DNA from: F23-D06 sp002392325
Lineage (GTDB): Bacteria > Bacteroidota > Bacteroidia > Bacteroidales > WCHB1-69
Direction: 5' to 3'
Assembly: GCA_946624065.1 (NCBI GenBank)
Contig: CAMORT010000014.1
Location: 1 to 45,234, forward strand
Length of the DNA stretch: 45,234 nucleotides
The notes under the pieces are model-generated. The model did not search any database, was not told the origin of the DNA, and was given only the letters and a program-made list of their open reading frames with translations. Shown piece by piece: positions 39,264 through 45,234 of the stretch (positions within the stretch are counted from its first letter, which is position 1; every line of letters starts with the position of its first letter). Made by a program: the position numbers and the translations under genes.

Positions 39264-39836
39264 ATGAGAATCATCAGCGGCAAGAACAGAGGCAGGCAGA
39301 TTATCGCGCCAGACAATCTTCCTGTGCGGCCCACGACCGACATGGGCAAGGAGAGTCTGTTCAACATTCTGAACAACTATTTCTATTTCGACCGGGTGAA
39401 GGTGTTGGACCTGTTTTCCGGTACCGGAAACCTCTCCTACGAGTTCGCCTCGCGCGGCGCTGTATCCGTCATTGCGGTTGACTCGGACCAGCGTTGCACC
39501 AACTTTATCAAGAAGACCATCGAAAAACTGCAATATCAGAATGTTGCGGTTATCCGTCAGGATGCTTTCGCCTACACGGCCGCCTGCCGGCAGAAGTTTG
39601 ACATCATCTTTGCCGACCCGCCTTACGAGATGGAAGGCATCGAGAAAATCATCGACAATGTGTTCAACAACGGACTGCTGAACCCGGATGGCTGGTTGGT
39701 GATGGAACACTCGAAGTATCACGATTTTTCCGCGCATCCGAAGTTTTATGAGCACCGCAACTACGGGAAAGTGAATTTCACCTTTTTCGTCAATATGACG
39801 GAAGAAACTGAAATGGAGGAGGCAAAAGATGAATGA
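39264..39836 (+). CDS. rsmD: 16S rRNA (guanine-966-N2)-methyltransferase
   Basis: A 190-residue SAM-dependent methyltransferase that modifies G966 of 16S rRNA during small-subunit assembly. It starts MRIISGKNRGRQIIAP, the family hallmark, then has RPTTDMGKESLFNIL, the SAM loop VLDLFSGTGNLSYEFASRGA, and the catalytic FADPPYEM. The tail is short and acidic (TEETEMEEAKDE). Its last codons overlap the start of pth by eight bases, a translational-coupling arrangement. Confidence 0.95.
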   Translation: MRIISGKNRGRQIIAPDNLPVRPTTDMGKESLFNILNNYFYFDRVKVLDLFSGTGNLSYEFASRGAVSVIAVDSDQRCTNFIKKTIEKLQYQNVAVIRQDAFAYTAACRQKFDIIFADPPYEMEGIEKIIDNVFNNGLLNPDGWLVMEHSKYHDFSAHPKFYEHRNYGKVNFTFFVNMTEETEMEEAKDE

Positions 39837-40464
39837 CAAGAAATATCTGATTGTGGGATTGGGCAATGCCGAGCAGAAATATGCCGGCACGCGCCACAAC
39901 TACGGTTTTGAGGTGGTGAACGCCTTGGCCAAGAAGTTGGGTGCGGAGTTCAAGGTGGACAAGTTGGCGTATGTGGCACGCGCCATGTACAAGGGCCGCA
40001 CGCTGGTAATGCTGATGCCCACCACCTATATGAATTTGAGTGGCAAAGCGGTTAAGTATTGGCTCACTGCCGAGGATGCGCCCGCTGACCACTGCATGGT
40101 GGTTTGCGACGATTTGGATTTGCCGGTGGGCAGTTTCAAGATCAAACCCAAGGGCGGTGGCGGTTCGCATAACGGCCTGAACAACATTATCGAGATGCTG
40201 GGGCATGCCAACTTCCCGCGGTTGCGTTGCGGAATTGGTAAGAACTTCGCCCAGGGGTATCAAGTTGACTATGTTTTGGGGCGTTTTGACAGCGAGGAAC
40301 TGAAACTCGTGGAACCGTGCATAGAGAAAGCCGCCGAAGCGTGCCTGTCGTTTGCCACCGCAGGACTGCAGCGTACCATGAACCAGTTCAACACTCAGAA
40401 CGACCCCGCAAAAGAAAAAAACAAAGAAAAAGGACCTGATAACGACTCACCAAAGAACCTGTAA
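39829..40464 (+). CDS. pth: peptidyl-tRNA hydrolase
   Basis: Recycles peptidyl-tRNA released from stalled ribosomes. The 211-residue product has VGLGNAEQKYAGTRHNYGFE with the catalytic His, MPTTYMNLSGKAV, CDDLDLPVGSFKIKPKGGGG and SHNGLNNIIEMLGHANFPRL, and RCGIGKNFAQGYQVDYVLGR. The core ends near residue 190. The tail that follows, KEKNKEKGPDNDSPKNL, is charged and probably disordered, longer than in most Pth. It overlaps rsmD by eight bases and is followed one base later by a porT-like gene. Confidence 0.95.
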   Translation: MNDKKYLIVGLGNAEQKYAGTRHNYGFEVVNALAKKLGAEFKVDKLAYVARAMYKGRTLVMLMPTTYMNLSGKAVKYWLTAEDAPADHCMVVCDDLDLPVGSFKIKPKGGGGSHNGLNNIIEMLGHANFPRLRCGIGKNFAQGYQVDYVLGRFDSEELKLVEPCIEKAAEACLSFATAGLQRTMNQFNTQNDPAKEKNKEKGPDNDSPKNL

Positions 40465-40465
40465 T

Positions 40466-41056
40466 ATGAAAAGAATTCTGTTGTTTGCCCTTTTGACCGT
40501 CATGGTGCTTATGGCCAACGCCCAAGACAAGTGGTACCAATATGGCGTCAAAATCGGGACTAGTTTTCCAACCGTCCGTGAATACTCCGTTAACGGAGAC
40601 TTTTTAAGCGGTTCCGGGAATGCCGATTTCGGCGTTTTCTTCCGTGCCGGCCGCTATGTTTTTGGCGAAGTCGGTTTCGGTTACACCTTCCTGAAGGGAG
40701 TGTACGATTATTATATCACGGACACGACAACGCTTTTCCATGACCAGAGTGCCACCACTCATTATCTGCAAATTCCCGTTAAAGTGGTTGGAAATGTGCC
40801 TGTTAGCAAGGCGGTCACATTCCTTCCGCATGCCGGTATTATCTATCAGCCGTTGGTGAAGATTGCGGACAACAGCATCGGATACAACAAGAAGTCCCTG
40901 AACACCAATCAGGTGTTTGTCACTGGCGGTTTTGATTTCAAGCTTGGTCCGATATTACTGGGAGTCAACTATCGCTATTCCATACAGAATTTCTTCCAAA
41001 ACAAAGAAGGGAAACATCCTCAATTTGTGAATATTTGTGCTGGAATTCAGTTGTAA
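40466..41056 (+). CDS. PorT-like outer membrane beta-barrel protein
   Basis: A 196-residue exported protein: signal peptide MKRILLFALLTVMVLMANAQ, then alternating beta strands with aromatic girdles (KWYQYGVKIGTSFPTVREYS, FGVFFRAGRYVFGEVGFGYT, HYLQIPVKVVGNVPVSKAVT, LGPILLGVNYRYSIQNFFQN). The strand pattern, about eight strands with short turns, fits the PorT/OmpW-like beta-barrel family of Bacteroidota. Some members take part in gliding or type IX secretion, but this one has no residue pattern that proves that role. It starts one base after pth and ends the cluster. Confidence 0.82.
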   Translation: MKRILLFALLTVMVLMANAQDKWYQYGVKIGTSFPTVREYSVNGDFLSGSGNADFGVFFRAGRYVFGEVGFGYTFLKGVYDYYITDTTTLFHDQSATTHYLQIPVKVVGNVPVSKAVTFLPHAGIIYQPLVKIADNSIGYNKKSLNTNQVFVTGGFDFKLGPILLGVNYRYSIQNFFQNKEGKHPQFVNICAGIQL

Positions 41057-41120
41057 TGCAATAGTTTTCAAATATTTACAAAAAAATGCCCGCAAGCTGT
41101 GTAGTATTAAGAAAAAAAAC

Positions 41121-41129
41121 TATCTTTGC
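41121..41129 (+). promoter_or_regulatory. -7 box of tRNA-Val
   Basis: TATCTTTGC lies 16 bases before the first base of the tRNA (41146). Confidence 0.65.
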
Positions 41130-41145
41130 AGCGCTTTAGAGCAAA

Positions 41146-41220
41146 GGGAGCTTAGCTCAGCTGGTTCAGAGCACCTGCCTTACAAGCAGGGGGTCACTAG
41201 TTCGAATCTAGTAGTTCCCA
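41146..41220 (+). tRNA. tRNA-Val (UAC)
   Basis: A 75-base cloverleaf: acceptor GGGAGCT with AGTTCCC (one G-T pair), D stem GCTC/GAGC, anticodon stem CCTGC/GCAGG with loop CTTACAA, so the anticodon is UAC, and a T arm ACTAG-TTCGAAT-CTAGT. CCA is not encoded. A strong terminator follows and its own promoter precedes it. Confidence 0.97.
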
Positions 41221-41226
41221 CAAATG

Positions 41227-41257
41227 AAAAAACACCTGCCTTGCAGGTGTTTTTTTT
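41227..41257 (+). terminator. terminator of tRNA-Val
   Basis: AAAAAACACCTGC (41227-41239) pairs with GCAGGTGTTTTTT (41243-41255) around a three-base loop CTT, ending in T. Confidence 0.92.
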
Positions 41258-41270
41258 ATGTCTGTCTCCG

Positions 41271-41609
41271 TTAGTACAAGAGGTGCTGTTTCGATTTGTT
41301 CTTCCACCCCGCCTCACTCTTGTATTGGGTGAAATACACCTTGATGTCCGCCTCGGAACGGTAGTCGGTGAAATAGATGATTTTTTTGGCTTAGCTCTTG
41401 TATTCCGTGAAATACCATATACCCTTATTGTCGGTGGCATCCGATTTGTACTTGGTCTTATAGACGATGATATCCGCTTCGGGGCGGTATTCGGTCACAT
41501 AAACTTTCACATCGGCTTCGGATTTGTAGTTGGTGGAATAGACGCGTTGGGCGCGCAGTGATCCCGCTATGGCGACAAGGAGCAGCAGAAAAAGTATCGT
41601 TTTTTTCAT
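41271..41609 (-). pseudogene. DUF6150-like repeat protein interrupted by an in-frame TAA
   Basis: From ATG at 41609 the reverse strand reads a signal peptide (MKKTILFLLLLVAIAGSLRA) and repeats of about 10-13 residues, such as VYSTNYKSEAD, VYVTEYRPEAD, VYKTKYKSDA and WYFTEYKS, up to TAA at 41391-41393. The same frame then continues for 39 more codons, IIYFTDYRSEAD, VYFTQYKSEAGW, to a second stop at 41271. The repeats continue unbroken past the TAA, so the gene looks like one 112-residue DUF6150-like protein with a nonsense codon at position 73. It may be a pseudogene, a readthrough case or a sequencing error. The truncated product would have 72 residues. Confidence 0.75.
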
Positions 41610-41667
41610 AAGAAACAAATAATTAACATTGATAACACTTGGCTGTACAAGTTTAAAAAATATGCCT

Positions 41668-41710
41668 CAAAGATACAAAAAAAAACGCTCACCTGGTAAA
41701 GTAAGCGTTT
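41668..41710 (-). terminator. tRNA-Ala terminator overlapping the promoter region of the DUF6150-like gene
   Basis: On the minus strand AACGCTTAC and GTGAGCGTT (41709-41701 and 41692-41684) form a nine-pair stem with an eight-base loop, followed by a T run. TATCTTTG (41675-41668), the -7 box of the DUF6150-like gene, begins two bases after that T run, so the two elements abut. Confidence 0.7.
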
Positions 41711-41717
41711 GTTTTTG

Positions 41718-41791
41718 TGGAGCATACGGGAGTCGGACCCGTGACCTCCTGACTGCCAGTCAGACACTCTAGCCAACTGAGCTAATGCCCC
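41718..41791 (-). tRNA. tRNA-Ala (GGC)
   Basis: A 74-base cloverleaf on the minus strand: acceptor GGGGCAT/ATGCTCC, D stem GCTC/GAGT, anticodon stem TCTGA/TCAGG with loop CTGGCAG, so the anticodon is GGC, and a T arm ACGGG-TCCGACT-CCCGT. CCA is not encoded. Confidence 0.97.
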
Positions 41792-41805
41792 ATCAGTTAA
41801 CGGCT

Positions 41806-41814
41806 GCAAAAATA
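41806..41814 (-). promoter_or_regulatory. -7 box of tRNA-Ala
   Basis: The reverse strand reads TATTTTTGC 14 bases before the tRNA 5' end at 41791. Confidence 0.6.
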
Positions 41815-41870
41815 CACTTTTTTTTGAATCCCTGCCTTCATTTAATATTTTTTTTGAAATTATGAATCTA

Positions 41871-41902
41871 TTGCGCAATTGCAAAAAAAATCGTACATTT
41901 GC
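41871..41902 (+). promoter_or_regulatory. promoter of the 2-oxoacid oxidoreductase operon
   Basis: A TTG at 41871-41873 and TACATTTGC at 41894-41902 are 20 bases apart. The first ATG is 66 bases further on. Confidence 0.65.
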
Positions 41903-41968
41903 AAACTTTATGTAAAAGTATCTACAACAAACAACAACATAATTAATAACTAGTTAAATCACAAAATT

Positions 41969-42190
41969 ATGGCATTTAAAGGAGCTTTAATCATTGACAC
42001 GGAAAAGTGCAAAGGTTGCGGTGTCTGTATCACGGGATGTCCCAACCAGTGCATCGGACTTTCCAAACATGTGAACGCGAAGGGTTACAATTACCTGGAG
42101 ATGACAAATGAGGACGCCTGCGTCGGCTGTGCCAGCTGTGCGGTAATCTGTCCTGACGGCGTCATCGAAGTGTATCGCGCAAAGGAATAA
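41969..42190 (+). CDS. korD: 2-oxoacid:ferredoxin oxidoreductase, ferredoxin-like delta subunit
   Basis: A 73-residue iron-sulfur protein with two 4Fe-4S motifs: CKGCGVCITGCP (residues about 14-25) and CVGCASCAVICP (about 51-62), each with the final Cys-Pro. It passes electrons from the catalytic subunits to ferredoxin. The gene is first in the operon, with the order delta, alpha, beta, gamma usual for four-subunit enzymes in Bacteroidota. The start MAFKGALIIDTEK fits the family. Confidence 0.92.
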   Translation: MAFKGALIIDTEKCKGCGVCITGCPNQCIGLSKHVNAKGYNYLEMTNEDACVGCASCAVICPDGVIEVYRAKE

Positions 42191-42252
42191 TCCGTCCACA
42201 ACTTACAAATCAGAATCATTATTAAAATTAACAACTAAACAACTTAGTAAAA

Positions 42253-43332
42253 ATGGCAAAAGAATTAAAATTAATGAAGGGTAATCAAGCCATTGCTGAG
42301 GCTGCTATCCGCTGTGGTTGCGACGGTTATTTCGGATATCCCATCACGCCGCAGAGCGAAGTGCTCGAGCATCTTATGGCTGAAAGACCATATCTGACAA
42401 CCGGCATGGTTGTTCTTCAGGCCGAAAGTGAATTAGCATCCATCAACATGGTATATGCTGGCGCTGCTGCCGGCAAGCGCGTTATGACCTCCTCCTCATC
42501 CCCCGGTTTCTCCCTGATGCAGGAAGGTCTGTCCTATATCGCTGGCGCCGAGCTTCCCGCCTTGTGCGTGAACGTGGTGCGTGGCGGCCCTGGTCTGGGT
42601 ACCATCCAACCCTCACAGTCCGACTATTTCCAGACAACCAAGGGCGGCGGTCATGGTGACTACCGTCTGATCACGCTGGCTCCCGCCTCCGTACAGGAGA
42701 TGTACGACTTTGTGGAACTCGGTTTTGACTTGGCTTTCAAATACAGAAACCCGGTTGCCATCCTCTCTGACGGTGTGATCGGTCAGGTGATGGAGAAAGT
42801 GATGGTTGATGACTACAAACCGCGCTGGACCAACGAATACATTGAAGAAAACTGCCCGTGGGCTGCCACCGGCCACCGTTCCACCGGCAAACATAGAATT
42901 GTGACTTCTCTTGAACTCGAAGCGCTCAAGCAAGAGGCCATCAACGACCGCATCCAAGCCAAATACAGAAAATGCGAGGAAGAAGACGCCCGCTACGAGG
43001 CCATCCAATGCGATGACGCCGAGTATCTGTTCGTGGCTTACGGCTCCGCTGCCCGTATCTGCATGAAATCCATCGAACTGGCACGCGCCGAAGGCATCAA
43101 GGTCGGTTTGGTTCGTCCTATTACGCTGTGGCCGTTCCCGACCAAGGCAGTTGCCGAAATCGGCGGACGCATGAAGAAGATCCTCAGCGTCGAGATGAAC
43201 GCCGGTCAGATGATCGAAGACGTGAAACTGGCTGTTGACTGCAAGATTCCGGTTGAGCACTTCGGCCGTTACGGCGGTGTCATCCCGACTCCTGTCGAGA
43301 TCGTCGATGCTTTGAAAAAAATGGTTAAATAA
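42253..43332 (+). CDS. korA: 2-oxoacid:ferredoxin oxidoreductase alpha subunit (KorA/VorB type)
   Basis: A 359-residue subunit holding the pyrimidine-binding side of the thiamine diphosphate site. It has the N-terminal KGNQAIAEAAIRCGCDGYFG, PITPQSEVLEH, QAESELASINMVYAGAAAGK, TSSSSPGFSLMQEGLSYIAG and VVRGGPGLGTIQPSQSDYFQ, all family hallmarks, and the C-terminal domain with VGLVRPITLWPFP. The substrate could be 2-oxoglutarate or branched 2-oxoacids (VorB); the sequence alone does not decide, though many Bacteroidota proteins of this form are annotated VorB. It follows korD by 62 bases. Confidence 0.93.
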   Translation: MAKELKLMKGNQAIAEAAIRCGCDGYFGYPITPQSEVLEHLMAERPYLTTGMVVLQAESELASINMVYAGAAAGKRVMTSSSSPGFSLMQEGLSYIAGAELPALCVNVVRGGPGLGTIQPSQSDYFQTTKGGGHGDYRLITLAPASVQEMYDFVELGFDLAFKYRNPVAILSDGVIGQVMEKVMVDDYKPRWTNEYIEENCPWAATGHRSTGKHRIVTSLELEALKQEAINDRIQAKYRKCEEEDARYEAIQCDDAEYLFVAYGSAARICMKSIELARAEGIKVGLVRPITLWPFPTKAVAEIGGRMKKILSVEMNAGQMIEDVKLAVDCKIPVEHFGRYGGVIPTPVEIVDALKKMVK

Positions 43333-43350
43333 TTTAATGTATTTGAAATT

Positions 43351-44193
43351 ATGACAAGAGAAGATATAATTAAACCCGAAAACTTAGTGTACAAACGCAC
43401 TCCGGTTCTCACGGATGCAACGATGCACTATTGCCCAGGTTGCGGTCACGGTGTGGTTCACAGAATCATCGCCGAGGTGATCGAAGAGATGGGCATCCAG
43501 AACAACGTGATCGGCATTTCCCCTGTCGGCTGCTCCGTGCTGGCTTACAACTATTTTGACGTGGACTTCGTAGAGGCCGCTCACGGTCGTGCACCTGCGT
43601 GCGCTTCCGCCATCAAGCGTCTCCGTCCGGAAACCTTCGTATTCTCCTATCAGGGCGACGGCGACTTGGCTTCCATCGGTTGCGCCGAGGTGATGCATGC
43701 CTGCAACCGTGGCGAGAACATCACGATGATCTTCATCAACAACGGTATTTACGGTATGACTGGCGGTCAGATGGCCCCCACCACCTTGGAAGGTATGGAG
43801 ACCGTGACTTGTCCTTACGGCCGTGACCCGAAGATTATGGGACACACCATGCGCCTCACCGAGATGCTGGCTCAGCTGCCCGGCACCTATTTCGTGACCC
43901 GTCAGGCAGTCTATACCCCTGCCCTCGCCCGCAAGTGCAAGAAAGCCATCCGCATGGCCTTCGAGAACCAGAAACTCAACAAGGGCGTTTCCTTCGTGGA
44001 AGTGACCTCCAACTGTAACTCCGGTTGGAAGATGACTCCCGTACAAGCCAACAAGTGGATGGAAGAGAACACCTTGAAATACTTCCCGCTGGGCGACATG
44101 AAGGTTGACGGCAAGTTCGATCCTAAATTTATCGAGAGAGTCGGCACATTCGACCAACCGAATGAGACGATCTTCTCATTGAGAAAAAAATAA
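43351..44193 (+). CDS. korB: 2-oxoacid:ferredoxin oxidoreductase beta subunit (TPP-binding)
   Basis: A 280-residue thiamine diphosphate-binding subunit. The cluster-binding YCPGCGHGVVH, the diphosphate-binding GDGDLASIGCAEVMHACNRG, FINNGIYGMTGGQMAPTT and VEVTSNCNSGWKMTPVQANK are all present. The last holds the further Cys that completes the 4Fe-4S ligand set of this family. It follows korA by 18 bases. Confidence 0.93.
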   Translation: MTREDIIKPENLVYKRTPVLTDATMHYCPGCGHGVVHRIIAEVIEEMGIQNNVIGISPVGCSVLAYNYFDVDFVEAAHGRAPACASAIKRLRPETFVFSYQGDGDLASIGCAEVMHACNRGENITMIFINNGIYGMTGGQMAPTTLEGMETVTCPYGRDPKIMGHTMRLTEMLAQLPGTYFVTRQAVYTPALARKCKKAIRMAFENQKLNKGVSFVEVTSNCNSGWKMTPVQANKWMEENTLKYFPLGDMKVDGKFDPKFIERVGTFDQPNETIFSLRKK

Positions 44194-44214
44194 TAACCTT
44201 AAATTCACAAAGAA

Positions 44215-44766
44215 ATGACAGAAGAAATAATTATAGCAGGCTTCGGCGGTCAAGGTGTGCTCTCAATGGGTAAGATCCTGGCATACGCCGGCATTATGCA
44301 AGACAAGGAGGTCAGCTGGCTTCCTTCCTACGGTCCTGAAATGCGTGGTGGTACCTCCAACGTCACGGTTATCTTAAGCGACGAGCGCATCTGCTCCCCT
44401 TATCTTAACCAGTTCGACACCGCCATCATTTTGAACCAGCAGTCCATGGACAAGTTCGAATCTGCCGTGAAACCTGGCGGTCTGTTGATTTACGACCCGA
44501 ACGGCATCACGAACCACCCTACCCGCAAGGACATCAACATCTATCAGGTGGCCGCAGCCGACAAGGCCAACGAGTTGGGTATCGCCAAGTTGTTCAACAT
44601 GATCGTGTTGGGCGGCTTCCTCGCAGTGAAACCGCTGGTTACTCCCGAAATGTTGCACAAAGGTTTGGAAAAATCCCTTCCTGAGCGTCACCACCACCTC
44701 ATTCCGAAGAACGAGGAAGCTGTGGAGATCGGCAAGGGCATCCTGAAACCGTATCACACGCTGTAA
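44215..44766 (+). CDS. korC: 2-oxoacid:ferredoxin oxidoreductase gamma subunit
   Basis: A 183-residue subunit with the family opening IIIAGFGGQGVLSMGKILAY, PSYGPEMRGGTSNVTVILSD, and FDTAIILNQQSMDKFESAVK. It forms the CoA-binding or structural part of the complex. It is last in the operon, 21 bases after korB, and is followed by a low-complexity repeat and a strong terminator. Confidence 0.93.
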   Translation: MTEEIIIAGFGGQGVLSMGKILAYAGIMQDKEVSWLPSYGPEMRGGTSNVTVILSDERICSPYLNQFDTAIILNQQSMDKFESAVKPGGLLIYDPNGITNHPTRKDINIYQVAAADKANELGIAKLFNMIVLGGFLAVKPLVTPEMLHKGLEKSLPERHHHLIPKNEEAVEIGKGILKPYHTL

Positions 44767-44768
44767 TT

Positions 44769-44800
44769 GTCAGCCATTGGCCATTAGCTTTTGGCCATTG
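44769..44800. repeat. GGCCATTAGC-type repeat after korC
   Basis: CAGCCATTGGCCATTAGC and TTTTGGCCATTGAT form two direct units of GGCCATT. The stretch is related to 33623-33656. It fills the space between korC and its terminator. Confidence 0.5.
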
Positions 44801-44809
44801 ATACATATT

Positions 44810-44842
44810 AAAAAGGCAGTCTGAAAGGACTGCCTTTTTTTT
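44810..44842 (+). terminator. terminator of the 2-oxoacid oxidoreductase operon
   Basis: AAAAAGGCAGTC (44810-44821) pairs with GACTGCCTTTTT (44828-44839) around a six-base loop, followed by T. The symmetry lets it act on the converging gene too. Confidence 0.92.
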
Positions 44843-44875
44843 GTATTACTCATGCGCCTTGGACACAACGGTCTT

Positions 44876-45234
44876 CTACTCCCTTATTCCCAAACTCCCA
44901 ATTGGCAGCTCCAGTTTTGAGAATGCAAACAGTTTTTTGCCGAGGTCTTTCAGCGATGCGCCAATGTGATATACGGCGTCGTCAATAATCAGGAAGCGGT
45001 CGTGATAGCGGGAGTTTTCACGGATAGTGATGGGCGGATACTGGCGGTTGTGCCGTTCGATGTCTAGTGCAAGCGTTTCGGTTATTTGCTTGGTGACAAT
45101 ATTCGCTGTGACATGCTCGTTTCGTTTGGCCAGCACGAGCAGCACCGACTCGTCGATGTAATTGTCAATCAGCACAATTCTCAGTTTGGCCGACCGTATC
45201 AGCTCCGACGCAAAAGTGTAAGCGTCGAATATTT
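44876..45234 (-). CDS. PLD-like C-terminal part of an ORF6N/RhuM-type protein (gene runs off the right edge)
   Basis: The reverse frame is open from the window edge to TAG at 44876, 119 codons. It reads IFDAYTFASELIRSAKLRIV, LIDNYIDESVLLVLAKRNEH, VTANIVTKQITETLALDIER, YHDRFLIIDDAVYHIGASLK, and DLGKKLFAFSKLE. The HDRFLIID...GASLKDLGKK part is the phospholipase D-like (HKD-related) module found at the C-terminus of ORF6N-domain and RhuM-type proteins, which are often carried by mobile or accessory regions. A GTG at 45175 is the only internal start, but the frame clearly extends upstream with conserved sequence, so the N-terminus is outside the window. Confidence 0.8.
   Translation of the reverse strand, partial: IFDAYTFASELIRSAKLRIVLIDNYIDESVLLVLAKRNEHVTANIVTKQITETLALDIERHNRQYPPITIRENSRYHDRFLIIDDAVYHIGASLKDLGKKLFAFSKLELPIGSLGIRE

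Noticed and set aside
41037..41561. 174-codon plus-strand frame across tRNA-Val and the DUF6150-like gene
   Set aside because: It crosses a tRNA and is the antisense shadow of a repeat-coding gene.
1..45234. CRISPR array, rRNA operon, prophage, insertion-sequence transposase
   Set aside because: None found: no regular spaced repeats, no transposase or integrase motifs, and no rRNA sequence in the window.

Overview
The window looks like chromosomal DNA from a member of the Bacteroidota, most likely a Bacteroidales-type anaerobe. This rests on three things. The genes are preceded again and again by the phylum's characteristic -7 promoter box (TAnnTTTG, here mostly TATCTTTGC or TATTTTTGC) rather than by Shine-Dalgarno sequences. 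Several families restricted to or typical of the phylum are present (DUF4293, DUF3822, DUF4476, DUF6150-like, DUF5362-like, GIN-domain and WG-repeat proteins, a PorT-like barrel). The central metabolism (Na+-NQR, EtfAB with a butyryl-CoA dehydrogenase-like enzyme, a ferredoxin-dependent 2-oxoacid oxidoreductase) fits an anaerobic fermenter. There is no rRNA, CRISPR array, insertion sequence or prophage.

Layout. 1-930: 5' end of cysS (-), then a short ORF and an XRE antitoxin-like gene (+). 977-4514: a glycosyltransferase, an ECF sigma factor and a long-chain acyl-CoA synthetase (-). 4602-5735: tgt (+). 5939-8741: a Dpm1-like transferase, a secreted nuclease-family protein and asd (-). 8827-10569: a secreted lamin-tail protein (+). 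10576-17248: nqrABCDEF (-), split between nqrA and nqrB by an opposite-strand hicAB plus TIGR04076 gene cassette. 17263-22952: DUF4293, a LEA-like lipoprotein, lolD, etfA, etfB, an acyl-CoA dehydrogenase and a lone CoA-transferase subunit B (-). 23075-27029: a DUF5362-like membrane protein (+), a GIN-domain protein and an unusual ECF sigma factor fused to membrane and WG-repeat segments (-), and a YitT protein (+). 27044-31810: pyrC, pyrG and a long purF-type gene (-). 31994-34533: a DUF4476 protein, crotonase and 3-hydroxybutyryl-CoA dehydrogenase (+). 34584-35990: an XRE regulator (-) and a 0.77-kb AT-rich non-coding region with an operator-like palindrome array and a possible structured RNA. 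35991-41056: a DUF486 protein, a 49-aa ORF, a FolK-deoxynucleoside kinase fusion, and a tight cluster ending rsmD, pth, PorT-like (+). 41146-41791: tRNA-Val, a DUF6150-like gene with an in-frame stop, and tRNA-Ala. 41969-44766: a four-subunit 2-oxoacid:ferredoxin oxidoreductase (+). 44876-end: the 3' part of a PLD/ORF6N-type gene (-).

How the genes fit together. FadD, the acyl-CoA dehydrogenase, EtfAB, crotonase, 3-hydroxybutyryl-CoA dehydrogenase and the CoA-transferase subunit are most of a four-carbon acyl-CoA (butyrate) pathway spread over separate transcription units; thiolase and CoA-transferase subunit A are not in the window. Reduced ferredoxin from the Kor/Vor enzyme and NADH feeding the sodium pump would complete the energy metabolism. 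The rest is housekeeping.

The most unusual features are the sigma-factor/WG-repeat fusion with its GIN-domain neighbour, the toxin-antitoxin cassette inside the nqr operon, a short palindromic repeat lodged in frame in two different genes, and the palindrome array with a potential pseudoknot RNA at 35.6-35.8 kb. Several start codons were moved downstream of the longest open frame because the promoter box lies inside the longer frame. All functional calls come from reading the translated sequence and recalled family knowledge; no database search was run.
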